Source: Naasia aerilata (GTDB lineage: Bacteria; Actinomycetota; Actinomycetes; Actinomycetales; Microbacteriaceae). From it: DNA of 64,000 bases. Shown piece after piece: positions 9,269 through 17,681 of the stretch. The notes beneath the pieces were generated by a model, which worked only from the letters and a program-made list of their open reading frames with translations, did not search any database and had not been told where the DNA came from. Location of the stretch: NCBI RefSeq assembly GCF_030296595.1, contig NZ_AP027731.1, positions 868,001 through 932,000 of the forward strand, written 5' to 3'. The position numbers and the translations under genes are program-made. The first letter of the stretch is position 1, and each line of letters opens with the position of its first letter.

Positions 9269-10075
9269 TCACGCAGCCTTCTCGGCGTCGGCCTTGTCGG
9301 CCTTGTCCGCCTTGCCGGACTTGCCGTGCTGGTGCTCGGGGACGAGCGCAAGGAGGCGCTCACCGAGCAGCCGCGGCTGGCTTCCGGCCTGCAGGGCGAC
9401 GACGCCCTCGATGAGGAGGGTCATGCGCTCCGACTCCAGGTCGGTGAGCTTGCCGAGCCGGCCGCCGATCGGCAGCCACAGGAAGTTGGCGGACAGCACA
9501 CCCCAGAGGGTCGCGACGAAGGCCGCGGCGATGGCGTGGCCCAGGGTGTCCGGGTCGGAGAGCTGCTCGAGGACGTGGGTCAGCGAGACGACCGTTCCGA
9601 TGATGCCGATGGTGGGCGAGTAGCCGCCGAGCGAGTTGAAGAACTTGGAGGCGGCCTTGCCGCTCCGCTCGCGGGTGGCGGCCTCGTCCTCGAGCATGAT
9701 GCGCAGCTCGTCGGCGTCGACACCGTCGGCGATGTTCTGCAGAGCCCGCTTGAGGAACGGGTCGTCGACCTTCTCCGACTCCTGGTCGAGCGCGAGCAGG
9801 CCGTTGCGGCGGGCCACCTCGGCGAGGCCGACGACCTGGTCGATCACCTGGCGCGGCGGCATGACCTTGCCGAGGAACGCCTTCGGCAGCGAGCGAAAGC
9901 CGTGGATCGCATCGGGGAGCGTGGTGCTCGCGATGCCCACGGCGAGCGTGGCGCCGAAGACGAGGACCATCGGCCCGGGAAGCAGGATCGACATCGGGCT
10001 GGCGCCTTCGACGACGATCATCGTGAGAAGGGCGCCGAAGGCGAGGACGACTCCGACGAGGGTGGCGGGATCCAT
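9269..10075 (-). CDS. motA: Flagellar stator protein MotA
   Basis: MotA is the membrane ring of the stator through which protons drive rotation. The 268-residue product has four hydrophobic segments, the conserved cytoplasmic stretch around SKFFNSLGGYSPTIGIIGTV, and a second helix pair GHAIAAAFVATLWGVLSANF. The C-terminal tail is Lys/Asp/Ala-rich with KADKADKADAEK repeats. Its ATG overlaps the flbD stop (TGATG) and motB follows after 4 bases, so flbD-motA-motB form one unit. Confidence 0.95.
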   Translation of the reverse strand: MDPATLVGVVLAFGALLTMIVVEGASPMSILLPGPMVLVFGATLAVGIASTTLPDAIHGFRSLPKAFLGKVMPPRQVIDQVVGLAEVARRNGLLALDQESEKVDDPFLKRALQNIADGVDADELRIMLEDEAATRERSGKAASKFFNSLGGYSPTIGIIGTVVSLTHVLEQLSDPDTLGHAIAAAFVATLWGVLSANFLWLPIGGRLGKLTDLESERMTLLIEGVVALQAGSQPRLLGERLLALVPEHQHGKSGKADKADKADAEKAA

Positions 10076-10353
10076 CAGCGCGCTTCCTTCCGGGTGCGCG
10101 GCTTCTCACCGTCGACGACGCCCAGGCGGGCGGTGCGACGCGGCTCGCGCTCGACGCTCATCGACTGGGCGAGGGCGAGGACGCGGGCGCGGTAGCCGGC
10201 GATGAGGTCGATGACCTCCTCGAGCGACTCGCGCACGATGAACTGTGTGCCGTCGACGAGCACGATCGACGTGTCCGGGCTGGACTGCACGCGCTCGATC
10301 AAGTCCGGGTTGACGGCGAACGTGCTCTCATTGAGCCTCGTCAGCACGATCAT
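10075..10353 (-). CDS. flbD: FlbD family small flagellar protein
   Basis: The 92-residue product starts MIVLTRLNESTFAVNPDLIE and continues with DGTQFIVRESLEEVIDLI, the full FlbD/swarming-motility signature seen before motA in Gram-positive bacteria. Molecular function is not established. A basic tail (RREPRRTARLG-like) extends beyond the core. The ATG at 10353 is preferred over the longer open frame because family members begin at MIxLTRLN. It is preceded by a 220-bp leader with a sigma-28-type promoter and an unusual inverted repeat. Confidence 0.88.
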   Translation of the reverse strand: MIVLTRLNESTFAVNPDLIERVQSSPDTSIVLVDGTQFIVRESLEEVIDLIAGYRARVLALAQSMSVEREPRRTARLGVVDGEKPRTRKEAR

Positions 10354-10382
10354 CGGGATTCCCCCATCCATGGGCACCGCCG

Positions 10383-10400
10383 GGTCCCATCCATGGGACC
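10383..10400. promoter_or_regulatory. Inverted repeat in the flbD leader, core repeated nearby
   Basis: GGTCCCAT-CC-ATGGGACC is a perfect 8-bp inverted repeat. Its core CCCATCCATGGG recurs as a direct repeat at 10363-10374, 11 bp closer to the flbD start. Both copies lie downstream of the predicted sigma-28-type promoter, so they would be in the mRNA leader. This could be a repressor site or an RNA structure; the sequence alone does not decide. Confidence 0.45.
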
Positions 10401-10423
10401 GCAAAAGGCGGTGACAGGGAGAA

Positions 10424-10451
10424 CAATCGGCACCGGAGAAGGGCGCGTAAG
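10424..10451 (-). promoter_or_regulatory. Sigma-28-type promoter for flbD-motA-motB
   Basis: On the minus strand CTTAC (10451-10447), exactly 15 bases, then GCCGATTG (10431-10424). The -10 matches the flagellar sigma consensus GCCGATAA in its first six bases, and the spacer equals that at fliC, flgB and flgN. It lies about 70 bp before the flbD start codon. Confidence 0.6.
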
Positions 10452-10572
10452 GCCGAAAAAGCCGAGCTGATACCCCTCTTCGCGGCACTTTTCGGCTCGA
10501 CACGCCGGACAACCGGCCGGCCGGGGCGGAATGCGTACCCCGACCGGCTCTCAGCGCAGCGTCAGCGCAGCG

Positions 10573-11742
10573 TCAGCGCTTCAGGTTGGTGAGCTCCTGC
10601 AGGACCTCGTCGGAGGTCGTGATGATGCGCGCGTTCGCCTGGAAGCCGCGCTGCGCGACGATCAGGTTCGTGAACTCCTGGGACAGGTCGACGTTGCTCA
10701 TCTCGAGGGCGCCGGCGACGACGCTGCCGAGGCCTGAGGTGCCCGGCGTGCCGAGCACCGCGTCGCCGGAGTTGACCGACGCCCGGTAGGACGACTCCCC
10801 CGCCTTCTCGAGGCCGCCCGGATTGACGAAGGACGCGAGCGCGAGCTGGGCGATCGGAACCGTGGCGCCGTTGCTGAACGAGCCGACGAGCGTGCCGTCG
10901 CCGGAGAGGCTGAAGCTCTGCAGAGCGCCGACCTGGCTGCCGTTCTGCGACGAGATGGTCGCGGTCTTGAGGCCCGCGTAGCCGGTCGCCTTGCTGAGGT
11001 CGACGGTGACGCCTCCCACGGTCAGGCTTCCGCCGGTGGCGACGGTGCCGTTGGTGAAGGTCATCGCCCCGGTCGCAGTCGTGGTGCCGTCGGTGCCCGA
11101 CACGTTCCAGCCCGCCGCGGTCTTCGCGAAGGTCAGGGTGAGGGAGCGGGCGGCGCCGACGCCGTTGTAGACCTGGATGTCGCGCACGACGGTGTCGCCG
11201 ACCGCGGCGTCGGCGGGCAGGTTGCCGGTCACGGCGGCGCCCGTCGTGGCCTTGGCGGGAGCGACGACGTCACGGGGAACCTGGATGGCGCCGACCGTGC
11301 CGCCCGTGGAGACGACACCGTTCACCGCCGTCCAGCCCTGCACGAGCGAGCCGTCGGCCGTCGTGAGGCGGCCCATCGAGTCCCAGCCGAACGAGCCTGC
11401 GCGCGTGTAGGTGGTCTCGTTGCCCTGCTTGGTGACGAAGTAGCCGTCGCCCGTGATCAGCATGTCGGTGTTCTTGCCGGTCGACTGGGTCGAGCCCTGC
11501 GTGAGGTTGGTCGCGATGCCGGCGACCTGCACACCGAGGCCGACCTGGGCGGGGTTCGTGCCACCCGAGTTCGCCTGCGCGAAGCGCGCGCCCGAGGTGA
11601 GCTGGGAGAGCGTGTCCTGGAACTGGACCGCGGACGACTTGAACGCCGTGGTGTTGACGTTGGCGATGTTGTTGCCGGTCACGTCGAGCATCGTCTGGTG
11701 GGAGCGGAGGCCGGAGATCCCGGAGTACAGCGAGCGGAGCAT
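10573..11742 (-). CDS. flgE: Flagellar hook protein FlgE
   Basis: FlgE polymerises into the hook. The 389-residue product begins MLRSLYSGISGLRSHQTMLD and has the rod/hook family motif NNIANVNTTAFKSS; it ends with the matching coiled-coil NVDLSQEFTNLIVAQRGFQA. Between are hook-domain beta segments. It sits between flgD and flbD. No separate flgF or flgG rod gene is present, so this is the only long axial rod/hook protein seen. ATG start 30 bases after the corrected flgD stop, with AAAGG upstream. Confidence 0.92.
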   Translation of the reverse strand: MLRSLYSGISGLRSHQTMLDVTGNNIANVNTTAFKSSAVQFQDTLSQLTSGARFAQANSGGTNPAQVGLGVQVAGIATNLTQGSTQSTGKNTDMLITGDGYFVTKQGNETTYTRAGSFGWDSMGRLTTADGSLVQGWTAVNGVVSTGGTVGAIQVPRDVVAPAKATTGAAVTGNLPADAAVGDTVVRDIQVYNGVGAARSLTLTFAKTAAGWNVSGTDGTTTATGAMTFTNGTVATGGSLTVGGVTVDLSKATGYAGLKTATISSQNGSQVGALQSFSLSGDGTLVGSFSNGATVPIAQLALASFVNPGGLEKAGESSYRASVNSGDAVLGTPGTSGLGSVVAGALEMSNVDLSQEFTNLIVAQRGFQANARIITTSDEVLQELTNLKR

Positions 11743-11772
11743 GGCGGATGCCTTTCTGTTGGGTGGCCGGGG

Positions 11773-12197
11773 TCAGTCGGTCGAGGGCTGGGCGATCTTG
11801 CTGATCGCCGAGAGGGGATGGTGGTGGCCCCCACGGTGACCGTGGGGGCGTCGCCGTCGAAGGCGACGGCGGTCGCCGTGCCGGTGTGCAGGATGCCGTC
11901 GGCGTCCGGATAGGTCACCTCGCGGCCGATGACGGATGCCGCGGCGATCTGCTGCTGCAGCGCATAGCTCGCCTGGTTGGTGGTGGTCAGCTGCGTGAGC
12001 TGCTCCATCGAGGCGAGCTGAGTGGTCTGGCCGATCATCTCGTTGGTGTCGAGCGGCGAGCTGGGGTCCTGCGAGCGCAGCTGGGTGACGAGCAGCGTCA
12101 TGAACATGTCGCTGTCGAACTTCTGCTTGGGCGCGCGCGACGCGGGAGTCGTGTAGACGGAGGTCCCTCGGGTGGCGGCGACGGAGTCGATGGTCAT
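11773..12197 (-). CDS. flgD: Hook-capping protein FlgD (one-base frameshift)
   Basis: FlgD caps the growing hook. The N-terminal signature is clear: FDSDMFMTLLVTQLRSQDPS, then LDTNEMIGQTTQLASMEQL. The frame breaks at 11814-11817, where ATCCCCTCT lacks one C. With it the product ends TTIPLSAISKIAQPSTD after 141 residues, the short actinobacterial form without the long beta domain. It follows fliK by 13 bases and precedes flgE. Confidence 0.9.
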
Positions 12198-12210
12198 GGT
12201 CTTCTTCCGA

Positions 12211-13623
12211 TCAGGCGAGGACGTCGAGTCGGGACTGCCGATCGGCGAGCGGCAGTGGGGTGCGAGGGAGCGGCGCCGCGGCGCGGACCTCCGCAGGGAG
12301 CGGGAATGGCCGGGCCGGCGCCTCGCCCCGTCCGTCACCCCGGCGGGCTCCCGGGTCGGACGCGGAGCCGGCATCGCCGTTCGCCACGCCCAGGGTCGCG
12401 CTCGGACCGGACGCGGCGAGGTCGCGGCGCAGGTCCGGCAGGATCGCGCGTAGAGCGTCGCGAGCCTGGTCCGTGGGGGCGAACAGCTCGATGCGCACGC
12501 CGTCGCCGGACACGTGGGCGCGGACCGTGACGGGGCCGAGGTTCTCGGGAGTGACGCGGACCGTGACGACGTGCTCGCCGTGCGGGGCGGAGGCCAGGGC
12601 GAGGATCGGCCGGCCGACCTGCTCGGTGAGCGCGGGTGCGGGCGGCGCCGGCGGCGCGGAGGCGGCGACCGGCGTGGCGGACGCGGGAGCCGGGGTGGCG
12701 GCGGGAGCGGGCGCCGGCGCGAAGGTCGACGGCGTGGTTCCCGCGGCGGCCTCGGCACGGGGGCCTTCGGGCGCGCGGTCGGCGGGTGCCGTCGCCACGA
12801 TCGGCGCCGGTCCGGACAGGCTCACGGCAGGCGCAGCCGCGGGGCCGGCCGCGGGCGCGACAGGAGCTGCGGCCGGCGGAACGGGAACCGCCGGTGCGAC
12901 GGGGAGGCCGGGCAGGGCGGGGCTGCCCGCAGCCGCAGCCGTCTGGTCGGTAGCGGCAGGGGTGGCCGTCGTCGGGTCCGCCGGGTTCGCGACGCGGGGC
13001 GTTCCGACCGGGGGCGGGAGGGGCGCTCCGGGCACCGTCGGGAGCGCGGGTGCGCCGGCAGGCGCCGAGGGGGTGGCCGCCTGGGTGGACGAGGTGACAG
13101 CCGGAAGCGCCGGGGCCGGAAGCGTCGGGGTCGCAGCGGGCGCAGCAGGCGCGGGCGCCGGAGCGGTGACACCCGGCGCGGTTCCGGCGGGAGCAGCGAC
13201 CGGAGCAGCAGCGGGCTCGGCGGGAGCCGAGGCGGTGGGCGCCGCCGGGGCCGGGATGGCGGGCACCGGCGCGACGGAGCTCGCGAACGGAGGAAGGATC
13301 GGCGCGGGCGCGGAGGCGGTGGCCGTGGCAGGCGCGACGGCGGCGGGCGCATCGTCCTCGGCGAGGCCAGCGGCGTCAGCCGCGTCCGCCGCTCCGTCGG
13401 CCGCGGACCCCTGCGCTGCGGGGTCGGGGGCGGTGGTGCCACGGTGCAGGCCACGACGGACGCCCTCGTGAGCGCCTCGGTCGTGCTGGGTGCGACCCTG
13501 CTGCGCCTTGCCGAGCTCCTGGTCGAACCGGTCGGCGCCTGCCGTTCCCGTGGACGCGGCGGAGCCGGAGGCGGCACGGGCCGCCGCGATGGGCGCGGCG
13601 GGAACGGCGGATGGGGCGATCAT
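12211..13623 (-). CDS. fliK: Hook-length control protein FliK
   Basis: FliK measures hook length and triggers the FlhB switch. The long N-terminal part (about residues 1-320) is extremely Ala/Pro-rich, as expected for a molecular ruler. The C-terminal domain has the family core HVVTVRVTPENLGPVTVRAH, then VRIELFAPTDQARDALRAIL and LRRDLAASG. Length 470 residues. The ATG overlaps the stop of the NlpC/P60 gene (ATGA). It is identified by this core and by its place before flgD; the N-terminal half alone would be unrecognisable. Confidence 0.87.
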   Translation of the reverse strand: MIAPSAVPAAPIAAARAASGSAASTGTAGADRFDQELGKAQQGRTQHDRGAHEGVRRGLHRGTTAPDPAAQGSAADGAADAADAAGLAEDDAPAAVAPATATASAPAPILPPFASSVAPVPAIPAPAAPTASAPAEPAAAPVAAPAGTAPGVTAPAPAPAAPAATPTLPAPALPAVTSSTQAATPSAPAGAPALPTVPGAPLPPPVGTPRVANPADPTTATPAATDQTAAAAGSPALPGLPVAPAVPVPPAAAPVAPAAGPAAAPAVSLSGPAPIVATAPADRAPEGPRAEAAAGTTPSTFAPAPAPAATPAPASATPVAASAPPAPPAPALTEQVGRPILALASAPHGEHVVTVRVTPENLGPVTVRAHVSGDGVRIELFAPTDQARDALRAILPDLRRDLAASGPSATLGVANGDAGSASDPGARRGDGRGEAPARPFPLPAEVRAAAPLPRTPLPLADRQSRLDVLA

Positions 13624-14342
13624 GAGACTCCTCCGGAGACGAGAGCGGAGCGGGCCGCGACGAGCTGCTGCAGGGTGGACGAGCTCGTCGTCGTCCCGCC
13701 CGAGCCGAGCAGCGACAGCATGGAGCTCAGCGAGTCGCTCGAGGCGGACCCGGCGCCGAGCAGCGAGGTGAGGCTCTGGGCGGAGGTCTGAGCCGCACCG
13801 GCCTCGGCGGCGGTCGGCACGACTCGGCGGATGGTGTCGATCCCCTCGTCGCCCACCCACAGCTTCTGCACGGACACGTTCCGGCCCTCGTAGGGCGCGT
13901 GGATGACCGTGTTGTTGCCGAGGTAGATGGCGATGTGGTCGCCGCCGTCGAGCACGATGAGGTCGCCCGGCTGGGCCTGCGCGAGCGAGGGCACCTCGGT
14001 GCCGATGGTCTGCTGCTCGTGCACGAGGCGGGGGACGTCGATGCCGAGGTCCGCGAAGGTGCGCTGGACGAGTCCCGAGCAGTCGATGCCGCTCGACGTC
14101 GTCCCGCCGAGCACGTACGGCACTCCCACGTACTTCTGGGCCGCGGCCGCGACGTCGTCCCCGGTCACCGTGCCATCGCCGAGCAGGGTCGACGAGGTTC
14201 CGGTGGCGGAGGAGAGGGCGTCGGCGAAAGCCGAGGCCGATGCGGCCGAGGCGGCCTTCGGCGCCGCGGCCGTCTGGCCGGTGAGCTGGAGGATCCGGGT
14301 CTGGATCGCCTGCATGGAGGCGATCGCATCGCTGACGCTCAT
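13620..14342 (-). CDS. NlpC/P60 peptidoglycan hydrolase of the flagellar operon
   Basis: A 240-residue protein with an NlpC/P60 cysteine-peptidase domain at about residues 65-175. AQKYVGVPYVLGGTTSSGID leads to the catalytic Cys in DCSGLVQRTF, and the His is in GDHIAIYLG. These enzymes cut peptide stems in peptidoglycan. There is no signal peptide; export through the flagellar system is likely, since the gene lies between fliJ and fliK with ATGA overlaps on both sides. It probably opens the wall for the rod, the job done by the FlgJ muramidase in Proteobacteria. The Ser/Thr-rich C-terminal tail has no known role. Confidence 0.85.
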   Translation of the reverse strand: MSVSDAIASMQAIQTRILQLTGQTAAAPKAASAASASAFADALSSATGTSSTLLGDGTVTGDDVAAAAQKYVGVPYVLGGTTSSGIDCSGLVQRTFADLGIDVPRLVHEQQTIGTEVPSLAQAQPGDLIVLDGGDHIAIYLGNNTVIHAPYEGRNVSVQKLWVGDEGIDTIRRVVPTAAEAGAAQTSAQSLTSLLGAGSASSDSLSSMLSLLGSGGTTTSSSTLQQLVAARSALVSGGVS

Positions 14343-14770
14343 CGCTCCTCCTCGATCGAGGGCCGAGGGCGGGACGCGCGCCCGGCGAGCTCGTCGAGGA
14401 CGGTCTGCTCCGCGCGGAGCTCCTCGGCCGCCTGCTCCTCCGCGTGCCGCTCCTCGAGCTTCTCGAGGGCGAGCGTCTGCGCCCGCGCGGCGGCGTGCTC
14501 CGCGGCGGCGCGAGCGACCTCGGCGTCCTGCTCGAGCTCGAGGTTCTTGAGGTCGGCAAGCATGCTGGACGTGGATGCGCGCGCGGCCGAGATGGCGTGC
14601 ATGCTCTCCACCGACACGGCCTCGTCGTCGACGAGCGAGTCGCGGACGTGCGTGCGCTGAGCGGCGAGCTCCGAGGCTCGCGAGCGCGCACGGAGCAGCC
14701 GCCCTGCGGACTCGTCCTCCTGGAGGCGGCGGAGCCGGAGCAGTCCGGCGAGTGAGAAGTCACGCGGCAC
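14339..14770 (-). CDS. fliJ: Flagellar export chaperone FliJ
   Basis: FliJ is the coiled-coil stalk of the FliH-FliI ATPase. The 143-residue product is almost wholly helical and charged, with RLRRLQEDESAGRLLRARSR at the start and long Glu/Ala/Arg heptads to residue ~125. Its GTG start lies 11 bases inside the corrected end of fliI. The frameshift in fliI makes fliI and fliJ look like one fused gene; correction separates them. Confidence 0.82.
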   Translation of the reverse strand: MPRDFSLAGLLRLRRLQEDESAGRLLRARSRASELAAQRTHVRDSLVDDEAVSVESMHAISAARASTSSMLADLKNLELEQDAEVARAAAEHAAARAQTLALEKLEERHAEEQAAEELRAEQTVLDELAGRASRPRPSIEEER

Positions 14771-16090
14771 GGGGCACTCCCATCCGGTCGAGGAGGGCGC
14801 CAAGGTGCGCCCAGGCGTCGTAGTAGGGGGCGGGCTCGCCCATCCCCTGCTGCAGGAAGGCCGCGATCTCGTCCGCGGTCGCGAGCGCTGCGTCGACGAG
14901 GGGTTGGCGCCGCGCTGGTAGGCGCCGACGTCGATGAGGTCCTGCACGTCCCGGCGAGCGGCGAGCACGCGCCGGAGGGCGGCGGCATCCGCGCGCTGCT
15001 GGGGAGTCGTCACCTTGGAGGCGACGCGGGAGACGGACCCGAGGACGTCGATGCTCGGGAAGTGCCCGGCGGTCGCGAGGCGGCGGTCGAGCACGACGTG
15101 GCCGTCGAGGATCGACCGGACCGTGTCGGCGATCGGCTCGTTGTGGTCGTCGCCGTCCACGAGCACGGTGTAGATGCCGCTGATCGACCCCTCGACGCCC
15201 GTGCCGGCCCGCTCGAGCAGCCGGGCGAGGAGGCCGAAGACCGACGGCGGATAGCCGCGCGTCGCGGGCGGCTCGCCCACGGACAGCCCCACCTCGCGCT
15301 GCGCCATCGCGACGCGCGTGAGGGAGTCCATCATGAGCACCACGTGCGAGCCCGCTGCGCGGAACTCCTCGGCGATCCGGGTGGCCGTGAAGGCGGCCCG
15401 CACGCGCACGAGGGCCGGCTGCTCGGCCGTCGAGACGATGACCACGGAGCGCGCGAGGCCCTCAGGGCCGAGGTCGTCCTCGAGGAACTCGCGCACCTCG
15501 CGGCCACGCTCCCCGATGAGGGCGATGACCGAGACCTCCGCCTCGGTGCCGCGCGCGACCATGGACAGCAGGGACGACTTGCCGACGCCGGAGCCGGCGA
15601 AGAGCCCGATCCGCTGGCCGCGGCCCATCGTCGCGAGCGTGTCCAGCACGCGCACGCCGAGCGGCAGCGGCTGGGTGATGCGGGCGCGGTCCATCGGCGA
15701 GGGCGTCGGTCCGTCCACCGGGACCGTGCGGGGGTCGAGCAGGGGGCCGCGTCCGTCGATGGGGGTCCCGGATCCGTCGAGCACGCGACCGAGCAGGGCG
15801 GGCCCCGTGGGGATCCGCATGCGGGCCCCGGTGGAGCGGACGGGCATGCCGGAGGCCATCCCCTCGATAGCGTCGAGCGGCATCGCGGTGAGGGTGGGCC
15901 CGTCGACCGCGACGACCTCGACGCGGGACCGCGCCGGCCCGACCAGCAGGAGGTCGCCGATGCCGGCTTCGACGCCCCGGATGGCGATGCCGAGGCCGGC
16001 GACGGACGCGACGGACCCCTCGCGCTCGGGGCGGACGGCGTCGATCAGGGCGTCGAGGCTGGCCGGGCGCCGCAGCACGGCGGCGGTCAC
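14760..16090 (-). CDS. fliI: Flagellum-specific ATPase FliI (one-base frameshift)
   Basis: FliI is the F1-like ATPase that feeds export substrates. Walker A is GLFAGSGVGKSSLLSMVARG (about residue 165); further motifs are ALIGERGREVREF, the Walker B region HVVLMMDSLTRVAMAQREVG, and PPSVFGLLARLLERAG. The frame breaks at 14900-14903, where AACCCCTCG lacks one C. Corrected, it reads YQRGANPLVDAALATADEI and ends GALLDRMGVPRAA at 443 residues. GTG start, GTGA overlap with fliH. Confidence 0.92.
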
Positions 16091-16680
16091 GAGGCGTCCT
16101 CGAGGGCCTGGCGGGCGCGCTGGACGGCGCCGGCGATGCGGGCGTCGAGGATGCCGTGCTGGAGCAGCACCACCACGTCGCCCGGCAGCAGCGCCGCGTC
16201 GGCGAGGACCGGCACGGGCAGGTCCTCCTGCTCGAGCAGGGCGGCGTCCCGCGGGTGGACGCGGATGCCGCGGATCGATCCCGGCTCCCCAGCCACGGCG
16301 AGAGTCGCGCGCACGCGGGCGAGCGCCGACGCCGGCTCGTCGCGGAGCTCGCAGCCGAGCAGAGCCTCGGCGAGCTCGACGGCGCCCGCAAGCAGGGACT
16401 GGTCGGCGGACGCGAGGACCGGCGCGGTGGCTGCCTCGAGCCGCGCGGCGGCGGAGCTCAGCGCCGCGGTGGCGGCACGGAGGGCGGAGCGCTCGCGCTC
16501 GAGCATGCGCTCGTGCTCGGCGCGCTGGCCGGCGAGCTCGCGCGCGAGAATCTCTGCGGCCTCCCGGCGGCCGGCCGCGAAGCCGGAGGCGTGCCCGGCG
16601 ACGCGGGCCCGCTCGGCGACGGCGCTGAGCTGCTCGTCCTGGAGGACCGGGTAGGTGTAGAGGGCGAAGTCAGTCGACAT
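16087..16680 (-). CDS. fliH: Flagellar assembly protein FliH
   Basis: FliH is the peripheral stator-like regulator that holds FliI at the C-ring. The 197-residue product has GHASGFAAGRREAAE near the start, the FliH Gly-rich repeat type, a long Glu/Arg helix, then a C-terminal V-ATPase-E-like domain (VRVHPRD-type segment IRGIRVHPRDAALLEQ). Weak family conservation is normal; the fliG-fliH-fliI order supports the call. It overlaps fliG by 11 bases. Confidence 0.82.
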   Translation of the reverse strand: MSTDFALYTYPVLQDEQLSAVAERARVAGHASGFAAGRREAAEILARELAGQRAEHERMLERERSALRAATAALSSAAARLEAATAPVLASADQSLLAGAVELAEALLGCELRDEPASALARVRATLAVAGEPGSIRGIRVHPRDAALLEQEDLPVPVLADAALLPGDVVVLLQHGILDARIAGAVQRARQALEDAS

Positions 16681-17681
16681 ACTCGACCTCCTCCTCCACG
16701 GCGCGGTGCACGGTGATCGCGCCCGAGGCCTCGAGGTCGCGGATGGCGCGGACCACCTGGCTGCGGGCCTCGTCGACCTGCCCCTTGAGCACCCGGCCGA
16801 GGAGCGACGTCTCCTCCTCGAGCAGAGTCCGGTTGCGCTCGGACATGTTGCTGCGGATCGTCTCCGCGACGGCGGGGCTGGCGCCCTTCATCGCGATCGC
16901 GAGCATCGCCGGGTCGAGGCTGCGGAGAACCTGCTGCACGTCGCGCTCCTCGAGCGTGACGATGTCGTCGAAGCCCAGCATGCGGGACTTGACCTGCTCC
17001 GCGAGCTCCTGGTCCCGCTCCTCCAGCGCCGAGAGCAGGTCGCGCTCGATCGTGGCGTCGGCCCGCTTGATGATGTCGACGAGCGGCTGCACTCCCCGAC
17101 GGCCTGGACCTTCTCCTTCGGCATGACGATGGACCGCGCGCGCTGCTTGAGCACGGTGGTCAGCACGCTCACGGCCTCCGGCGTCGCGGTGCCCATCGTC
17201 GCGATGCACTGCGCGACGTCGACGCGGACGCTCGGGGGAGGCGCGCGAGCACCGACGACGCGAGGTCGGGCCGCACCCGGGTGAGCACGAACGCGGTCGT
17301 CTCCGGCAGCTCGCCGTCGAGCAGCGAGGACACCTGCATGGCGTCGGCGTCGTCGAGGAACTCGAAGGAGGTGCCAGAGTCGACGCGGTCGAGCAGGCCC
17401 GCAGCCTTCTCGGCGCCGAAGGTCGCCTCGAGGAGGCCGGCCGCGAAGTCGCGGCCGCCTCGGGAGTTGCGCCCACCGGTGACCGTCCGCTCGGCGAAGT
17501 CGCGGATGGCGCCCTCGGCGACCTTGGAGTCCACGTTCCGGAGCCGCACGATCTCGGCGGTGATCTCCTCCGCCTCCTGCTCGCTGAACTGGCGCATCAC
17601 CACGGCGGCGCGCTCCGTGGTGAGGTTCATCAGGACGAGGGCGGCCTTCTGCGTTCCGCTCAGCTTCGCGGGGGCGCTCAT
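16670..17681 (-). CDS. fliG: Flagellar motor switch protein FliG (two one-base frameshifts)
   Basis: FliG is the torque-generating C-ring protein. The N-terminal domain is normal (GTQKAALVLMNLTTERAAVV, EEITAEIVRL). Two bases are missing: one at 17234-17238 (CTCCCCCGAG), after which it reads LPPSVRVDVAQCIATMG, and one at 17094-17097 (TCGGGGAGT), after which it reads VGGVQPLVDIIKRAD. The C-terminal torque helix region (FDDIVTLEERDVQQVLRSLD) carries the charged residues that meet MotA. Corrected length is 337 residues, standard for FliG. ATGA overlap with fliF. Confidence 0.92.

Noticed and set aside
14339..16090. Apparent FliI-FliJ fusion protein
   Set aside because: A one-base loss at 14900-14903 joins the frames. 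Restoring it gives a normal FliI end and a separate FliJ.
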